A stretch of 64,000 nucleotides of DNA. Origin: Telopea speciosissima (lineage: Eukaryota > Streptophyta > Magnoliopsida > Proteales > Proteaceae). The notes beneath the pieces were generated by a model that was not told the origin of the DNA, did no database searches, and saw only the letters and a list, made by a program, of their open reading frames with translations. Both the position numbers and the translations under genes were made by a program. The DNA lies in the NCBI RefSeq assembly GCF_018873765.1, contig NC_057925.1:49674010-49738009 (forward strand), read 5' to 3'. Positions 12,807-23,500 of the stretch are shown piece after piece. Position 1 is the stretch's first letter. Every line of letters starts with the position of its first letter.

Positions 12807-12918
12807 GTATGAGAACGTATGAGAACAGCTCACAGTTGTCAAGATGGAATCCACCCCATGTGGGTCTCAGAGGGTGGATTCCATCTTGACAGCTATGAGC
12901 CGTTTTGGTATGTTCACG
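12807..12918. repeat. Foldback (hairpin) element
   Basis: The arm GTCAAGATGGAATCCACCC (about 12838-12856) is followed after a 15-base loop by its inverse GGGTGGATTCCATCTTGAC. Weaker complementarity extends outward (GAACAGCTCA against TGAGCCGTTTT). A short MITE is likely; no clear target duplication was found. Confidence 0.6.
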
Positions 12919-13693
12919 TAAGTGAACATGAGCCCAACTCTCTGAGAGGCATGCTTTTAGGAATCATATCGAAGATGGGATTGGTCTCAATCAATATCGA
13001 TCCGATATAGATCTGGATTGACCTGTATCGGGGACTGCTCCAGAATCGGTATCTTTCTCCACCGCTTCCGATAGGAATTGCCCGATCTAAACCTGTGGTG
13101 AGAGAGCATAGAAAACAGTCAAAATATCTTATAGACTGAGAAACACTTTTCTGATGAAAGTAAAAAGCAAAAGGCAGAGAGAGAGAGATTTTTTATATGC
13201 GAGGAATCCGATAGGTCGAAAGTTCCAAAGACAGACTTTACATTCTATGCCAACCAGACCATTTGTGCCCTGAGAGATCGGATCATTAACCTCTCAGATT
13301 TTCTGTTCGGTTTAGTTGTCTCAATCCTTTTATAGGCGGCGTAAATGACGACCTAACCCTTGTCCGAACACATTACCCGAGTGAGGTTAAATCGTCATTT
13401 TCGCTGTATAAGAGGAACCACACAGTCCTATCGGGCAGCGAACCTGAGAGGGAAAAAATTCCTCTCTCAGAAGAAGGAAGAAAAGGACGAGAATGAAGTC
13501 GACCCAAGGGGTCCATCACTACGAGTCGCGACTCGCAAAAAATCTCTTATTGTGAAGATCCACAGATTGAGGAAAAAAAAGGGATCACTCATTGCTCTAT
13601 CCAAGAACGAAAACCCTTCATGGGCTAATCCTGAAACACGTATCTCCAATCTTTCATGTAAATCCTTTTGGTATATTCCTTCATCTCTGAATC
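12919..13693. other. Upstream region of the aldolase gene
   Basis: Contains decayed iterated GATCGGTATC-like sequence (about 12960-13090), a short GA run near 13180, and no coding exon that I recognise. The open frame at 13360-13707 has no coding character and probably belongs to promoter or leader DNA. Confidence 0.45.
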
Positions 13694-13700
13694 TATATAG
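13694..13700 (+). promoter_or_regulatory. Likely TATA box of the aldolase gene
   Basis: TATATAG lies about 90 bp before the start codon and is followed by a CT-rich stretch (13710-13735), typical of plant 5' UTRs of highly expressed genes. Confidence 0.55.
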
Positions 13701-13786
13701 TAACTAATTCTCTCTCTCTATCTCTCTTATCCACTCCATTTCAAATCATCAATCACCACCACCACCTTTAAGCCCTAGAAGAAGCC

Positions 13787-15168
13787 ATGTCCGCCTTCGT
13801 AGGAAAATACGCAGATGAGCTGATAAAGAACGCCAAATACATAGCAACACCAGGTAAAGGCATTTTAGCGGCGGACGAAAGCACAGGAACCATCGGAAAA
13901 CGTCTCTCCAGCATCAACGTTGAGAATATAGAATCCAACAGACAAGCTCTCCGACAACTCCTCTTCACTTCTCCCAACGCCCTTCCTTACCTTTCCGGCG
14001 TTATCCTCTTCGAGGAAACTCTTTACCAGAAAACCACTGACGGCAAACCCTTCGTTGAGGTTCTCCAAGAGAACAATGTCATTCCTGGCATTAAGGTCGA
14101 TAAAGGCACCGTCGATATTGCCGGCACTAATGGTGAGACCACCACTCAGGGCCTTGACTCACTTGGCTCTCGTTGCCAGCAGTACTACAAGGCTGGTGCT
14201 CGTTTTGCCAAGTGGCGTGCTGTACTTAAGATTGGGCCCACTGAACCATCTGAGCTGTCTATCCAACAGAACGCTCAGGGTTTGGCTCGTTACGCTATTA
14301 TCTGTCAAGAGAATGGGCTCGTCCCCATAGTGGAACCGGAGATTCTCACCGACGGCAGCCATGACATCAAGAAATGCGCCGCCGTTACTGAGACCGTATT
14401 GGCCGCTGTTTATAAGGCTCTTAATGATCAACATGTGCTTCTAGAAGGAACCCTCCTCAAGCCTAATATGGTCACTCCTGGCTCTGAGAGCCCCAAGGTT
14501 TGCTTGTTCATATAAATATTTTAGCTTAGATACCATTTATTGGGAGACTTGGGTAGAACTCGTACTTATTATTTTCATGAAACCCAACAAATGAGTTTCT
14601 GTTAGGTTACTTTGTTAGGTTACTTGACGGCTAAAAGCTCCAAAGCTGATGAAACTCGTTAAATCAAACCCTTTAACATATCTCATACTAGACTGGTCAA
14701 TCTAGTGCTCAAACAGTTGAATGGCCTCATTAGGCACAGAACATTTTCCTAAACCTTTCTTCTTTTGTTTTTTTATTTTTATTTTTTAAATCTATGCAAC
14801 AACAGGTGACTCCAGAGGAGATTGCAGAGTACACGGTTGCAGCATTACGTCGAACGGTACCACCGGCGGTGCCAGGGATTGTGTTCCTGTCGGGAGGGCA
14901 AAGTGAGGAGCAGGCAACACTGAATCTGAACGCCATGAACAAGTTGGAAGTGCTGAAGCCATGGACGTTGTCCTTCTCGTTTGGGAGAGCTCTTCAGCAG
15001 AGCACGCTGAAGTTATGGGCTGGGAAGAAGGAGAACGTGGGCAAAGCTCAGGAGACATTCTTGATTAGGTGCAAGGCCAATTCTGAGGCTACCCTTGGCA
15101 AATATACAGGCGGTTCCGGTGGAGGATTGGCCTCCGAGAGTTTGTACGTGAAAGGTTACAAGTATTGA
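13787..15168 (+). CDS. FBA: Fructose-bisphosphate aldolase, class I, cytosolic type
   Basis: Two exons, 13787-14497 and 14806-15168, separated by one GT-AG intron in phase 0 (SESPK / VTPEE). The 357-residue product matches the 358-residue length usual for plant cytosolic aldolases. Visible hallmarks are [51 protein letters not shown], the Schiff-base lysine in [10 protein letters not shown] (about residue 225), [11 protein letters not shown] and the C-terminal tyrosine in GYKY. There is no N-terminal transit peptide, which separates it from plastid isoforms. It cleaves fructose-1,6-bisphosphate to glyceraldehyde-3-phosphate and dihydroxyacetone phosphate in glycolysis and gluconeogenesis. ATG context is GAAGCCATGTCC. 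Exon GC content is much higher than the flanks. No defects were seen. Confidence 0.97.
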
Positions 15169-15361
15169 TTAAAATTAATACTGTAACCATTTCCCAAGTG
15201 AAAAATATGTTCTTCATCAATCTTCACTCCTCCTCCCCCTCTTCTTTAGTTTAAGAAGCTTTACTGCTACACTGAAAATCTGTAATTTTGTATTATTCTT
15301 CTCTTCATTTCACCATGCTTATTTCAAGGTATCAGATATTTACAAGATAATGGCTCTTCAT
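15169..15361. other. 3' UTR and downstream flank of the aldolase gene
   Basis: T-rich sequence after the TGA, with no other signal before the transposon at 15362. Confidence 0.5.
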
Positions 15362-15603
15362 CATGGTTTTAGTGCACGGTATTGGAACAGGTGTCGGTAG
15401 TCCGCAAAACCATAATGATATCGGTCTGGATCGGACAAAATTATCCTTGAATTTCTTTTAAAAATGAATTTTTTGATCATTTAATCCTTTGTCCGTACCA
15501 TACTACAGATACAGTATCGACACGATATCAATATTGATGATTAACAAATTCGATACATATCACCCATATATTGGGCGATACCATACCGATACTTAGAACC
15601 ATG
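15362..15603. mobile_element. hAT-like iterated-core MITE, CATGGTTTTAG termini
   Basis: Left end CATGGTTTTAGTGCACGG; the inverted right end reads CATGGTTCTAAGTATCGG. The body repeats GATACCGATA / TATCGGTC on both strands. Flanks CTCTTCAT (15354-15361) and CGCTTCAT (15604-15611) agree at 7 of 8 positions. It belongs to the same family as 40012-40251. Confidence 0.8.
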
Positions 15604-15920
15604 CGCTTCATCTGTTTCCACTTTCAAGAAAACCCTTTATTAGTTCAAAGCTCAAAAATGCCCCAGAGCAGGATTAGGCAATTAGGCGGTTGGGTTGGAA
15701 TGGATTTGGGACCCACTTTCAGGGAGCGGGCCCAAATTATGGCTGTGCATAGCCCACTGCCCCATAAACCCATACGAATGTTGCCTAGCATTTGCCATAT
15801 CTTATCTAACTAGCTCGCTAGAACTACCCTTGGAGCCATTAGACCTTATCCTCCTCCACTGATTGGTGGACAATTTTTCTTGTGTGCCAAATTTCAAAAT
15901 CAAATCACCATCTCAAATGT

Positions 15921-16112
15921 GGATTATTATCCTCTCTAATTCCTAAAGTGTGGCAGTGCTAGTTGGAGATGTTGACACTTGGCAGCTGCCGCATCCAATG
16001 GTCCGAGCTCATTGATATTAACGGTTGGATGTGACAGCTACCAGGTGTCGACATCTCCACCTAGCACTGCTGCACTGTCACACTTTTAAGGAATTGGAGA
16101 GAATAATTTTCC
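15921..16112. mobile_element. Foldback Mutator-like MITE with 9-bp duplication
   Basis: Nearly the whole 192 bp is one inverted repeat. The arms start GGATTATTATCCTCTC and GGAAAATTATTCTCTCC and pair through GTGTGRCAGTG and GGAGATGTYGACAC. Flanks CTCAAATGT (15912-15920) and CTCAACTGT (16113-16121) match at 8 of 9. The size of the duplication and the arm length fit a Mutator-like MITE. A fragment of the same family lies at 61951-62025. Confidence 0.8.
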
Positions 16113-16284
16113 CTCAACTGTTGCTTTCACCAACTATATTACATGAATCCTTTACTTGTTTCTCTAACAGGTCAACTTCTAACATAATAGGTGGTAGCAG
16201 TATAGACATGTTGTCAAGTCTAACAAAACGTCCTAACCTAATATTTGTTACTTGGTGATCCATTTATCATAAATGTTGGCTCAA

Positions 16285-18240
16285 AAGTACATTTTATCAT
16301 TTTTTATCTATCTATAAAATTTTAAAGTTAAAAGTTTCATGCATGATCGAGTATAAGAGGAATCATTTACACTGGTTTTTAGTAACCGTCAGATTAAAGT
16401 ATTTTAATCTAAACCGTCCAAGAATAAACTAATTGTAAATAACTCCTATACGCTTATGGGTACCTTTCAATACCTTTTCAAATACTTGTAAAAGACTTTT
16501 GTATTTATCAATAATGATTAAAAAATACAATAATTTATAATAATAAAAAAATAAAAAAAAAAACCAAAACAACTTCCTTCTTCCTTTGTTTCGTTCTCTG
16601 CAACTATTTTTTCAAATATGTTGTCACTTCAAACAACTTCCTTTTGTTTCTTCTGCAACGCTTTTTTTCAAATACGTGGAAGATGCAAGCTAAGAAGGTG
16701 AGGAAGGTTGAAGCAGCGGAACCCACACACGACGAAGAACCAGCAGGGCTTGACGACGCCCACCACGTTGACGAACCCCATGTCCGTTGCTGTTGTTTCT
16801 GATGTTTGGTGCTCTCCGGGAATAGCTTTCGTCGTCGATGCTGACCCCGTTGATTGCATTGAAGCGAGGAAACCTGTGGTAGGAAGAGGGAGAATCAATG
16901 GGAAAGGATAAATCACAGAGAGGTTTGCCTCTCCCCCCAACCCCTCCCATGCCTATTGATCTTAAAAGACGGGTGGCCGTCATTGTGGAGGTGAGAGAGA
17001 AAAGAGGGATTGAGTGGAGAGGATTCACAAAAAGAAAAAAAAACAAAGGGAAAATCGGATACAAGAAGAGAGAAAAAATAACTGAGTGAGAGAAAAAACA
17101 AAAAGAGAAAAGAAAAGAGAGAAAAAAGGAACAGAGTGAGAGAGAAAACAAAAAAGAGAAAGGAAAAGAGAGAGAGAGTTTGGTCAGACAGTTCATCGCA
17201 GGCCCTTTCTGAGCCGGGGAAGAACCAAGCTTGTTGCCGCTGTCGCTGATGCTGACCAGTGCTGCTGCCTCTTTTTCATCCTCTCTTATTTTTCCTTTTG
17301 AACTAAACCCCACGAATCTCTTCTTGTTCTTCTTCCATTCAACTGAAACCCACCTTCCATTAGTCTATCACCAAAACCATCCATTAATCCCACTTCTACC
17401 ATTTTTGTTTTACCCCACCAACATCAATCACCGATCCATTTCCCCATTCATTTTCTAATCTTCTTTCATCTTTCCTATCTTCTAAAATCCCAACCCAAAT
17501 CCACCGAGCCACTTTCTCTTCCATTTCTGTATTTGATTTCTTGTCTTTGGAATCCAAAATACCCCCACTTCTCCATTTCCATTTCCGGATCTTGTTATTC
17601 CATTTGGGAGGTATCTGCAACATTTGTGAAGAAGGCAATGGAGCAGTTCGTGAAGTTTGCTGTTGTTTAAGCGGTTCTGCTAGCATCACTTGAAGTCTCA
17701 GTTTCCATTTTTGTTTGGTTTTTATTTGTTCAAATCAGTTTGTAATAATCCTTTCCCCATTTTGATTCCTTGACTTGTAATAAATCCCTATCCCCTGCTT
17801 CCAAAGTTCATTGATCGATTGCATCGTGGAGCTACAAGTACCTTTCGTGTGATCGATTGAGATTTGAGATAGACATGAAAGAAACCGGTGTTTGAAGAAG
17901 AGTTGCAGAGAACGAAAAGGAGTTGCAGGCCAAAAGTAAAGTAATTGAAAAAAAAGAGTTGTAGAGAACGAAACAACTTTCCCCCTTTTTTCTCTAATCG
18001 TTCTAATTCCCTTTTTTTTATTTATTGTTGATATATACAAACGTATTTGAAAGAGTAATCGTATAGGAGAAGTACATATCATTACTTTATTCTTGGACGG
18101 TTCAGATTAAAACAATTCAATCTGACGGTTACTAAAATTCAGTGTAAAAGATTCTTCTTATCCACGACCGTGCATGAAAACTGCCCCCAAATTTTAATAC
18201 AATTAAAGTTTTGTAGATAAAAGAAAATAAAGTTTAAAAA
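16285..18240. mobile_element. Long-TIR, Mutator-like non-autonomous element
   Basis: About 16285-16680 is inverted at about 17880-18240. Matching segments include CATGCATGATCG / CATGCACGGTCG, TTAGTAACCGTCAGATT against its inverse, CCGTCCAAGAATAAA, and doubled GTTTCGTTCTCTGCAACT motifs. Arms of some 300 bp are typical of Mutator-like elements. The 1.2-kb interior holds a purine-rich tract (16980-17185), then CT-rich gene-like DNA. I recognise no protein in its open frames. Exact ends and target duplication were not resolved. It may be a Pack-MULE whose cargo I cannot identify. Confidence 0.65.
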
Positions 18241-18810
18241 AAAATTGCCAAAATAATTGGCCATTACGCACATACATAAATGAATACAAATTGAGTATAT
18301 GATTAAATTCTTACACATAATTTGACATATGGTTAATCCATGAGGGACCATACCAATCTATATAGTTAAAAATTGCCACATCATCAACCATATGAATAAA
18401 ACAGTTGGAAAGTGTTTTTAAGCATGCAACCCGTCCATAATGAGACATTTTTGCCATAAGATAATTGCCTACCTAGCTTTTTAATTAAGGCAAAAACGGG
18501 TTGTTTTAGTCGGCATATCTAAAGAAGTTTTCTAAATGGGCGCACCCTTTAGTTCGAGGCTGGATAATGTGATTATTTTGCCCATTGGATAATTGGATTG
18601 CTCACATGTCAAATTTTAAATTCAATTCAATCTTACACTCTCCCATGTATGCACACGCACCCTCTTAGCAACCTAATACAGTAAAACTTGACAACAAGTC
18701 AAAAGAGGAGAAATTTGAGTTTACTTGTCCACGAAACTTCAAACCCATCCAACCTTCCACATGGCAGAACTAGTGCGATGTAGAGAAATTGAACATGTTT
18801 AAGAAACAAG

Positions 18811-19235
18811 TTTGGATCACCTACCCGTGCATGTATGCTTCACATACAATAATTAGGTGATGACATGTGTCTTTTTGTTTTCATAAATGCCCTCCATGTC
18901 TTCCACGGGTAGGCCATTTGGATCATCTACCCGTGCATGTATGCTTCACATATAATAATTAGGTGATGACATGTGTTTTTTTGTTTTCATAAATGCCTTC
19001 CATGTCTTCCACGGATAGGGATTTTAGATCATCTACCCCGTGCATGTATGCTTCACATACAATAATTAGGTGATGACATGTGTCTTTTTGTTTTCATAAA
19101 TGCCTTCCATGTCTTCCACGGATAGGGATTTTAGATCATCTACCCGGTGCATGTATGCTTCACATATAATAATTAGGTGATGACATGTATCTTTTTGTTT
19201 TTATAAATACCTTGATACCTTCTATGTCTTCTCCG
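18811..19235. repeat. Four-copy tandem repeat, unit about 106 bp
   Basis: Units start near 18811, 18917, 19023 and 19130 with TTTRGATCAYCTACCC and contain GTGCATGTATGCTTCACATA, AGGTGATGACATGT and TTCATAAATGCC. The last unit decays after about 100 bp. Units differ at only a few positions, so the amplification is recent. A related single fragment occurs near 28715-28760. Confidence 0.9.
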
Positions 19236-19290
19236 TAGCATCCCTAACTATACTTGAAACCTCCATGTTAGGATGGATCTTGGTGTCATC

Positions 19291-19725
19291 TAGGGATGTA
19301 AACGGATCGGATTCGGATCGGATACGGATCAAATGTGATCGGAGCCGGATATTCCCTGGCCGAATACGAATACCTCTAAACGGATTAGGATGCGGATCGG
19401 ATTCGGATTTTCGACCATCCGTTTACATATCTGCCTTGTGTAACCCGGACCTTCCTCCCCCTAGCGGATACAATTCTCTCTCAATCCATATCTCTTAGAT
19501 CATGATTCTCTTTTCATCATATTCTAGAACTTGTTTAATCTTCAAAAACCCTAAAAATCATTATTTACTTAATTTTTTATTATTAAGTATTCGGATTTTT
19601 TTCGGACGGATTTTAATCGGAATATTCGGATTTTTTTCCGGATATCTCTAAATGAATACGGATGCCCCTAAACGAATACGGATGCGAATTCGAATTCGAA
19701 TTTCGGTTATCCATTTACATCCCTA
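19291..19725. mobile_element. hAT-like iterated-core element with perfect 8-bp duplication
   Basis: Termini TAGGGATGTAAACGGAT and, inverted, ATCCATTTACATCCCTA. Flanked by GTGTCATC on both sides (19283-19290, 19726-19733). The body repeats CGGATTCGGAT / ATCCGAATCCG. The terminus resembles that of maize Ac (CAGGGATGAAA) and carries the AAACGG hexamer that Ac transposase is known to bind. No ORF of note. Confidence 0.88.
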
Positions 19726-19915
19726 GTGTCATCTATTCTCAAGAACGCCAGCTACTCTATAAAAAATTCAACCAAAAGGGCAAAAAAGCTACTCTATAAA
19801 ATCTTAAAAAGTACAAGAAAACTACAAATAGCATCAGGATTTTAGTCATGTTCTGTCAATGTTAATCCAAATTTATCCATCCCAAAACCCTAGCAATTTT
19901 CACAAGCCAATCCTC

Positions 19916-20129
19916 AAAGTCAAGCTAAGTCTGACCCCTAGGCCCCACTTCACTCCTATGTAAAAGCCTGAGCTGATCCAATTAAATCCGGATATAAAAA
20001 AAAATGGACCCCAGTGAAGGAATTGGGACCAAAATGTGGTTTTATGTTAAATTCATGTGGCCATTAAAAAAGAATTGGACCCCAGTAAAGGGATCAGAAC
20101 TGAGTTAGGTCAGACTTAGCTTGACTTTA
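19916..20129. mobile_element. Foldback MITE
   Basis: Inverted ends AAAGTCAAGCTAAGTCTGAC and GTCAGACTTAGCTTGACTTT, with a further inner inverted pair around GGACCCCAGT. The interior is short and AT-rich. A target duplication is not visible because the right end abuts an Au SINE. Confidence 0.7.
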
Positions 20130-20247
20130 AGGGTGGGCCTTAGTGCAAGGGTAAAGGTGTAAAAAATAGGGGCAAGGCTTATATTATGACCCTTCCCAAA
20201 CCCCACAGTGGCGGGAGCCTCGTGCACTGAATACGTCTTATTTTTTT
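20130..20247 (+). mobile_element. Au SINE, internally deleted
   Basis: Recognisable Au SINE blocks: GGGTGGGCCTTAGTGCAAGG at the start (A-box region), then GGCAAGGCTTATATTATGACC, CCACAGTGGCGGGAGCCTCG and TGCACTGAATACGTCTTA, followed by a T run. The B-box segment expected between the first and second blocks is missing, so this copy could not be transcribed normally. Confidence 0.8.
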
Positions 20248-20573
20248 AAAGATTCATCTTAAATTAGAACCATTCCACAGATACAGGATTGAGCAAGTAT
20301 CGATATTAGCACCATGCAATGGCATTGAACAGATTAATCCTAAGCTGCAATACATGGAGCTTAGACTCTCACCTCCGATTCAATGCACCCTGCAATGACA
20401 ATAGAACAGAGACATGGTTCGGAGGACACGGAACAAACAAGTAGCTAATTTTTGTGAATTAACAACCCTCAACACCTGAGCAAACTCTTGCAGAATCAAT
20501 CGGCACCTCTCCCTATAATACAAAGGAGGGCAATTTCAGTTTAGTATCTCAGAGTGGTAATAGTTATTTTAAG
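20248..20573. other. 3' flank of the membrane-protein gene
   Basis: Includes the probable 3' UTR of the minus-strand gene ending at 20574. No further feature seen. Confidence 0.45.
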
Positions 20574-23500
20574 TTACACAATCTCTTCATTGTTGTAGGT
20601 TTTTCCTCCGACGTCTTTACCTCTTCTCTCTCCAGAATTGGCCGAGTTATTGCCACTAGCTTCTTGTGTCAAATCCTCGCTTCTCAAAGCATCAATTCTC
20701 ATTAATTCTATATACAGCACTTTCAACAAGCTCCTGAAACGGCGTCTGAAGGTCGGCATTCTTGACATGGAAGATACAATTCCTTGAAGTCTGCAAGTAG
20801 AACCAGTTCCCATATGATTGTCTAAAGAGACTATGTATAACCCAATATGTCTACAAATTAATCCACAAAATTTACTCCTCTAAATAGAGGATTAAAAATG
20901 ATATCATGATAAAAGTGGAATAAACATCCCTTTTGTGTGTGTGTGTGTGTGTGATTGGGAGGGTGGGGGTGAGACAGACGGGCTTATGAGATCTTTTTCA
21001 TGGTCCATCTGTTCACTGAATGTCACAATGCTTCTCATACTTTGACCATGCAAAAACAATGGAAGATATGTGTTTGAACTCGCAGTCTAGAGATATCTGC
21101 TACTCCTTACTCTACTTAGAAACTTAATAAAATCATTGTCAATGGAGATGCGAGAATCAGCAAATTAGTATAAGTTACTCTCCCAATGCTCTCTTACTAG
21201 ATTCATATTTTTTTTTAAAGTAAAAACATGGCAAAAGGTTCCCTGGCCTGGTACTAAAGGGGGGGGGGGTCTTTAGTTGGGACACCCAATTCCACCCATG
21301 TAGGAAACCTAAGAGATTGTCTGGATAGGCCATATGCCAAATGTCAGATCCAAAATTCAATCATTTATCCCATGTATGTCCATGCACACCGTTGGTATTT
21401 CCTTACACTCATGTCAAATTTCTAGATTTTTCAATGATCTGTTTTGCCAGATAACTCCATTCAGGCTGAAACTCGACATATGATCAGGGGGCATTGAGGT
21501 CTACCAGTCAACAAAATTTCAGCCCTATCCGATTTGGCAGAAGTAGGCACCCGATGATGTAGATCGAAGCATGAAGAAGAGAAGAGTCAGGACTTACTGT
21601 TCATGTGGTACTACTGTTCACGTGAACATTGTCAAAGCCAAAGCTTGCCTTGTTTGCGATTGATTTTTAGAAGATCTTGTGGGCCCATCAAGTGGAGGAA
21701 GATTCTATCCAAATGCTGCCATAGTTTAGTTCCTATTTTCAGTTTATATTAGGTAGTTTCTAATTTCAGTTTGTTACTATTTTTTTTGTTTTGTTCTCCA
21801 CAATAAGAGTTTCTATTTTGAAATAAGGAATCTAGATTTTTAGAAAGTTTCTATTTTTCTACCTTCTTCAAAATAGCCTACTTCATTAAATAAGCAGCCC
21901 TTCTTGTAATAGTTAAACAATGAATTATTGAATGAAGTTTTGAGGCATCCTTGCACTCAGTTATGGGAACAAATCCTTGTTTCAACAGCTGGTATAGCTG
22001 TGGGTGAGAGACCCAGGGCCGAGAAAGCCCATCCCTCTACCCCCTTCTTCTATCTTTTTCTCCTACCTCTACTCGATCTCCATTGCTGCTGCTGCTTGTG
22101 ACTGCAACAAATCTCTGTGAGAACACACCCTGAAGATCAGAATCCATTCCCAATCAACTCAGAAGGCTGCTGTTGCTGCAAACCATCGATTGAAGGCTGC
22201 TGCTGCTGCTGCTCCCTGCCATCTGATTTTGCTGCTGTAACTTGTGAAGGACATATCTCAGCAACACACCGATCAGAATTGGCTGAGATTTTGAGGGCTT
22301 GTCACTGCTACCAGGGCCTATACTTGATCCCTCCCTGTTTGGAGCCCAGATCGCAGTTGGTTTGTGAGATACTGTACAACCTTCTATTTTGAGGGCTAAG
22401 TTTCTATTTTCGATTCCCCTTCATATCACAGCCTTCAGCCATCAGAACTGGCTGAATTTTGGAACATAGAACATGTTCAACATACCTCCACTCGACCTAA
22501 GTTTGGTGACTTTCTGCTGGCTGGTTTGGTTCTTATTTACTAAGTTAATAATTCTGATTTTGTTTCTAATTTGATGTTCTGCTGCAACCTATCATCGAAC
22601 CTATTGTAGAGTGGTTCTTAGTTGAACCCCATCTACATTACCCGACCATGGCTTAATTATGTGGACTGCCATATTAAAAAACCTTCTTTCAATAAATATA
22701 ACGCCATGTTAATTCACTGCTAAATTAGAACCTTGCATTGTGCCCTATAATTTGAATCATCAACAATGTATTTTAGCAGTGTCATGTAATGTTTTATAGC
22801 ATAACACACTCATGTGTATTTGATTCTTAAGTTCAATAACCTGATCGACCTAATCACAAATCAGTGCAAACGTAAATCTATTTGACATCCATTCTTCAAT
22901 TCTTGAAACTAATAGATTTCATATATGTTTCTGTTCTCTGGAATCACTACTCTCTCAAGATACTTTTCAGGTGAAGATATTATTGACCTTACCTTCTTAA
23001 TATGGCCTGCAGCTGAGCTCTTCTGATGTTGTCATCAGATGGAAATTCTGTATCATTCCAGTCCTCTGGCCTTTCATTTTTGCAGTTCATTATCAATCCT
23101 CTCAAGCAGGATTCTTCATTCTCATTTAACTGAAGGCCTTTGATTTGCTCCTTCATAGTCAGTAATGGCCCCATGAACCATTCAAGCACCTTGTCCTTTG
23201 GCCAGTTAATCCTTGTTAGTTCTAACTCATCAGCTGAAAAACAGCATTACATTAACAGAATTAGAACTACTTCTAAGTTCAACCACGCTAAAAAGATTGC
23301 AAGTTTGACCACGCTAAAAAGATTGCAAATTTGAGGCAAACATACAAATTAGCAACCCAGAGGAGTTAGACTTTGCTGAGACCAGCAGGCATTGGAGAAT
23401 TGACCAAGCAGGGAGTTTAATTTCCAACTTTTTACATTTCCCTTTCACAATGCATTCCTCAATGTCTGTTCTTGTTAGCAGACCATCATGGAGGAGTATC

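Noticed and set aside
13360-13707. 115-codon open frame upstream of the aldolase gene
   Set aside because: No family similarity, low-complexity lysine-rich stretches, and it overlaps the TATA box and likely transcription start of the aldolase gene.
16690-17313. 207-codon minus-strand open frame within the long-TIR element
   Set aside because: Composition (runs of F, S, L) follows from the purine-rich strand opposite; no recognisable domain. Treated as chance reading of low-complexity DNA.
22085-22215. CTG/CAG-rich stretch as a coding triplet repeat
   Set aside because: It sits inside the solo LTR at 21555-22640 and has no reading-frame context.
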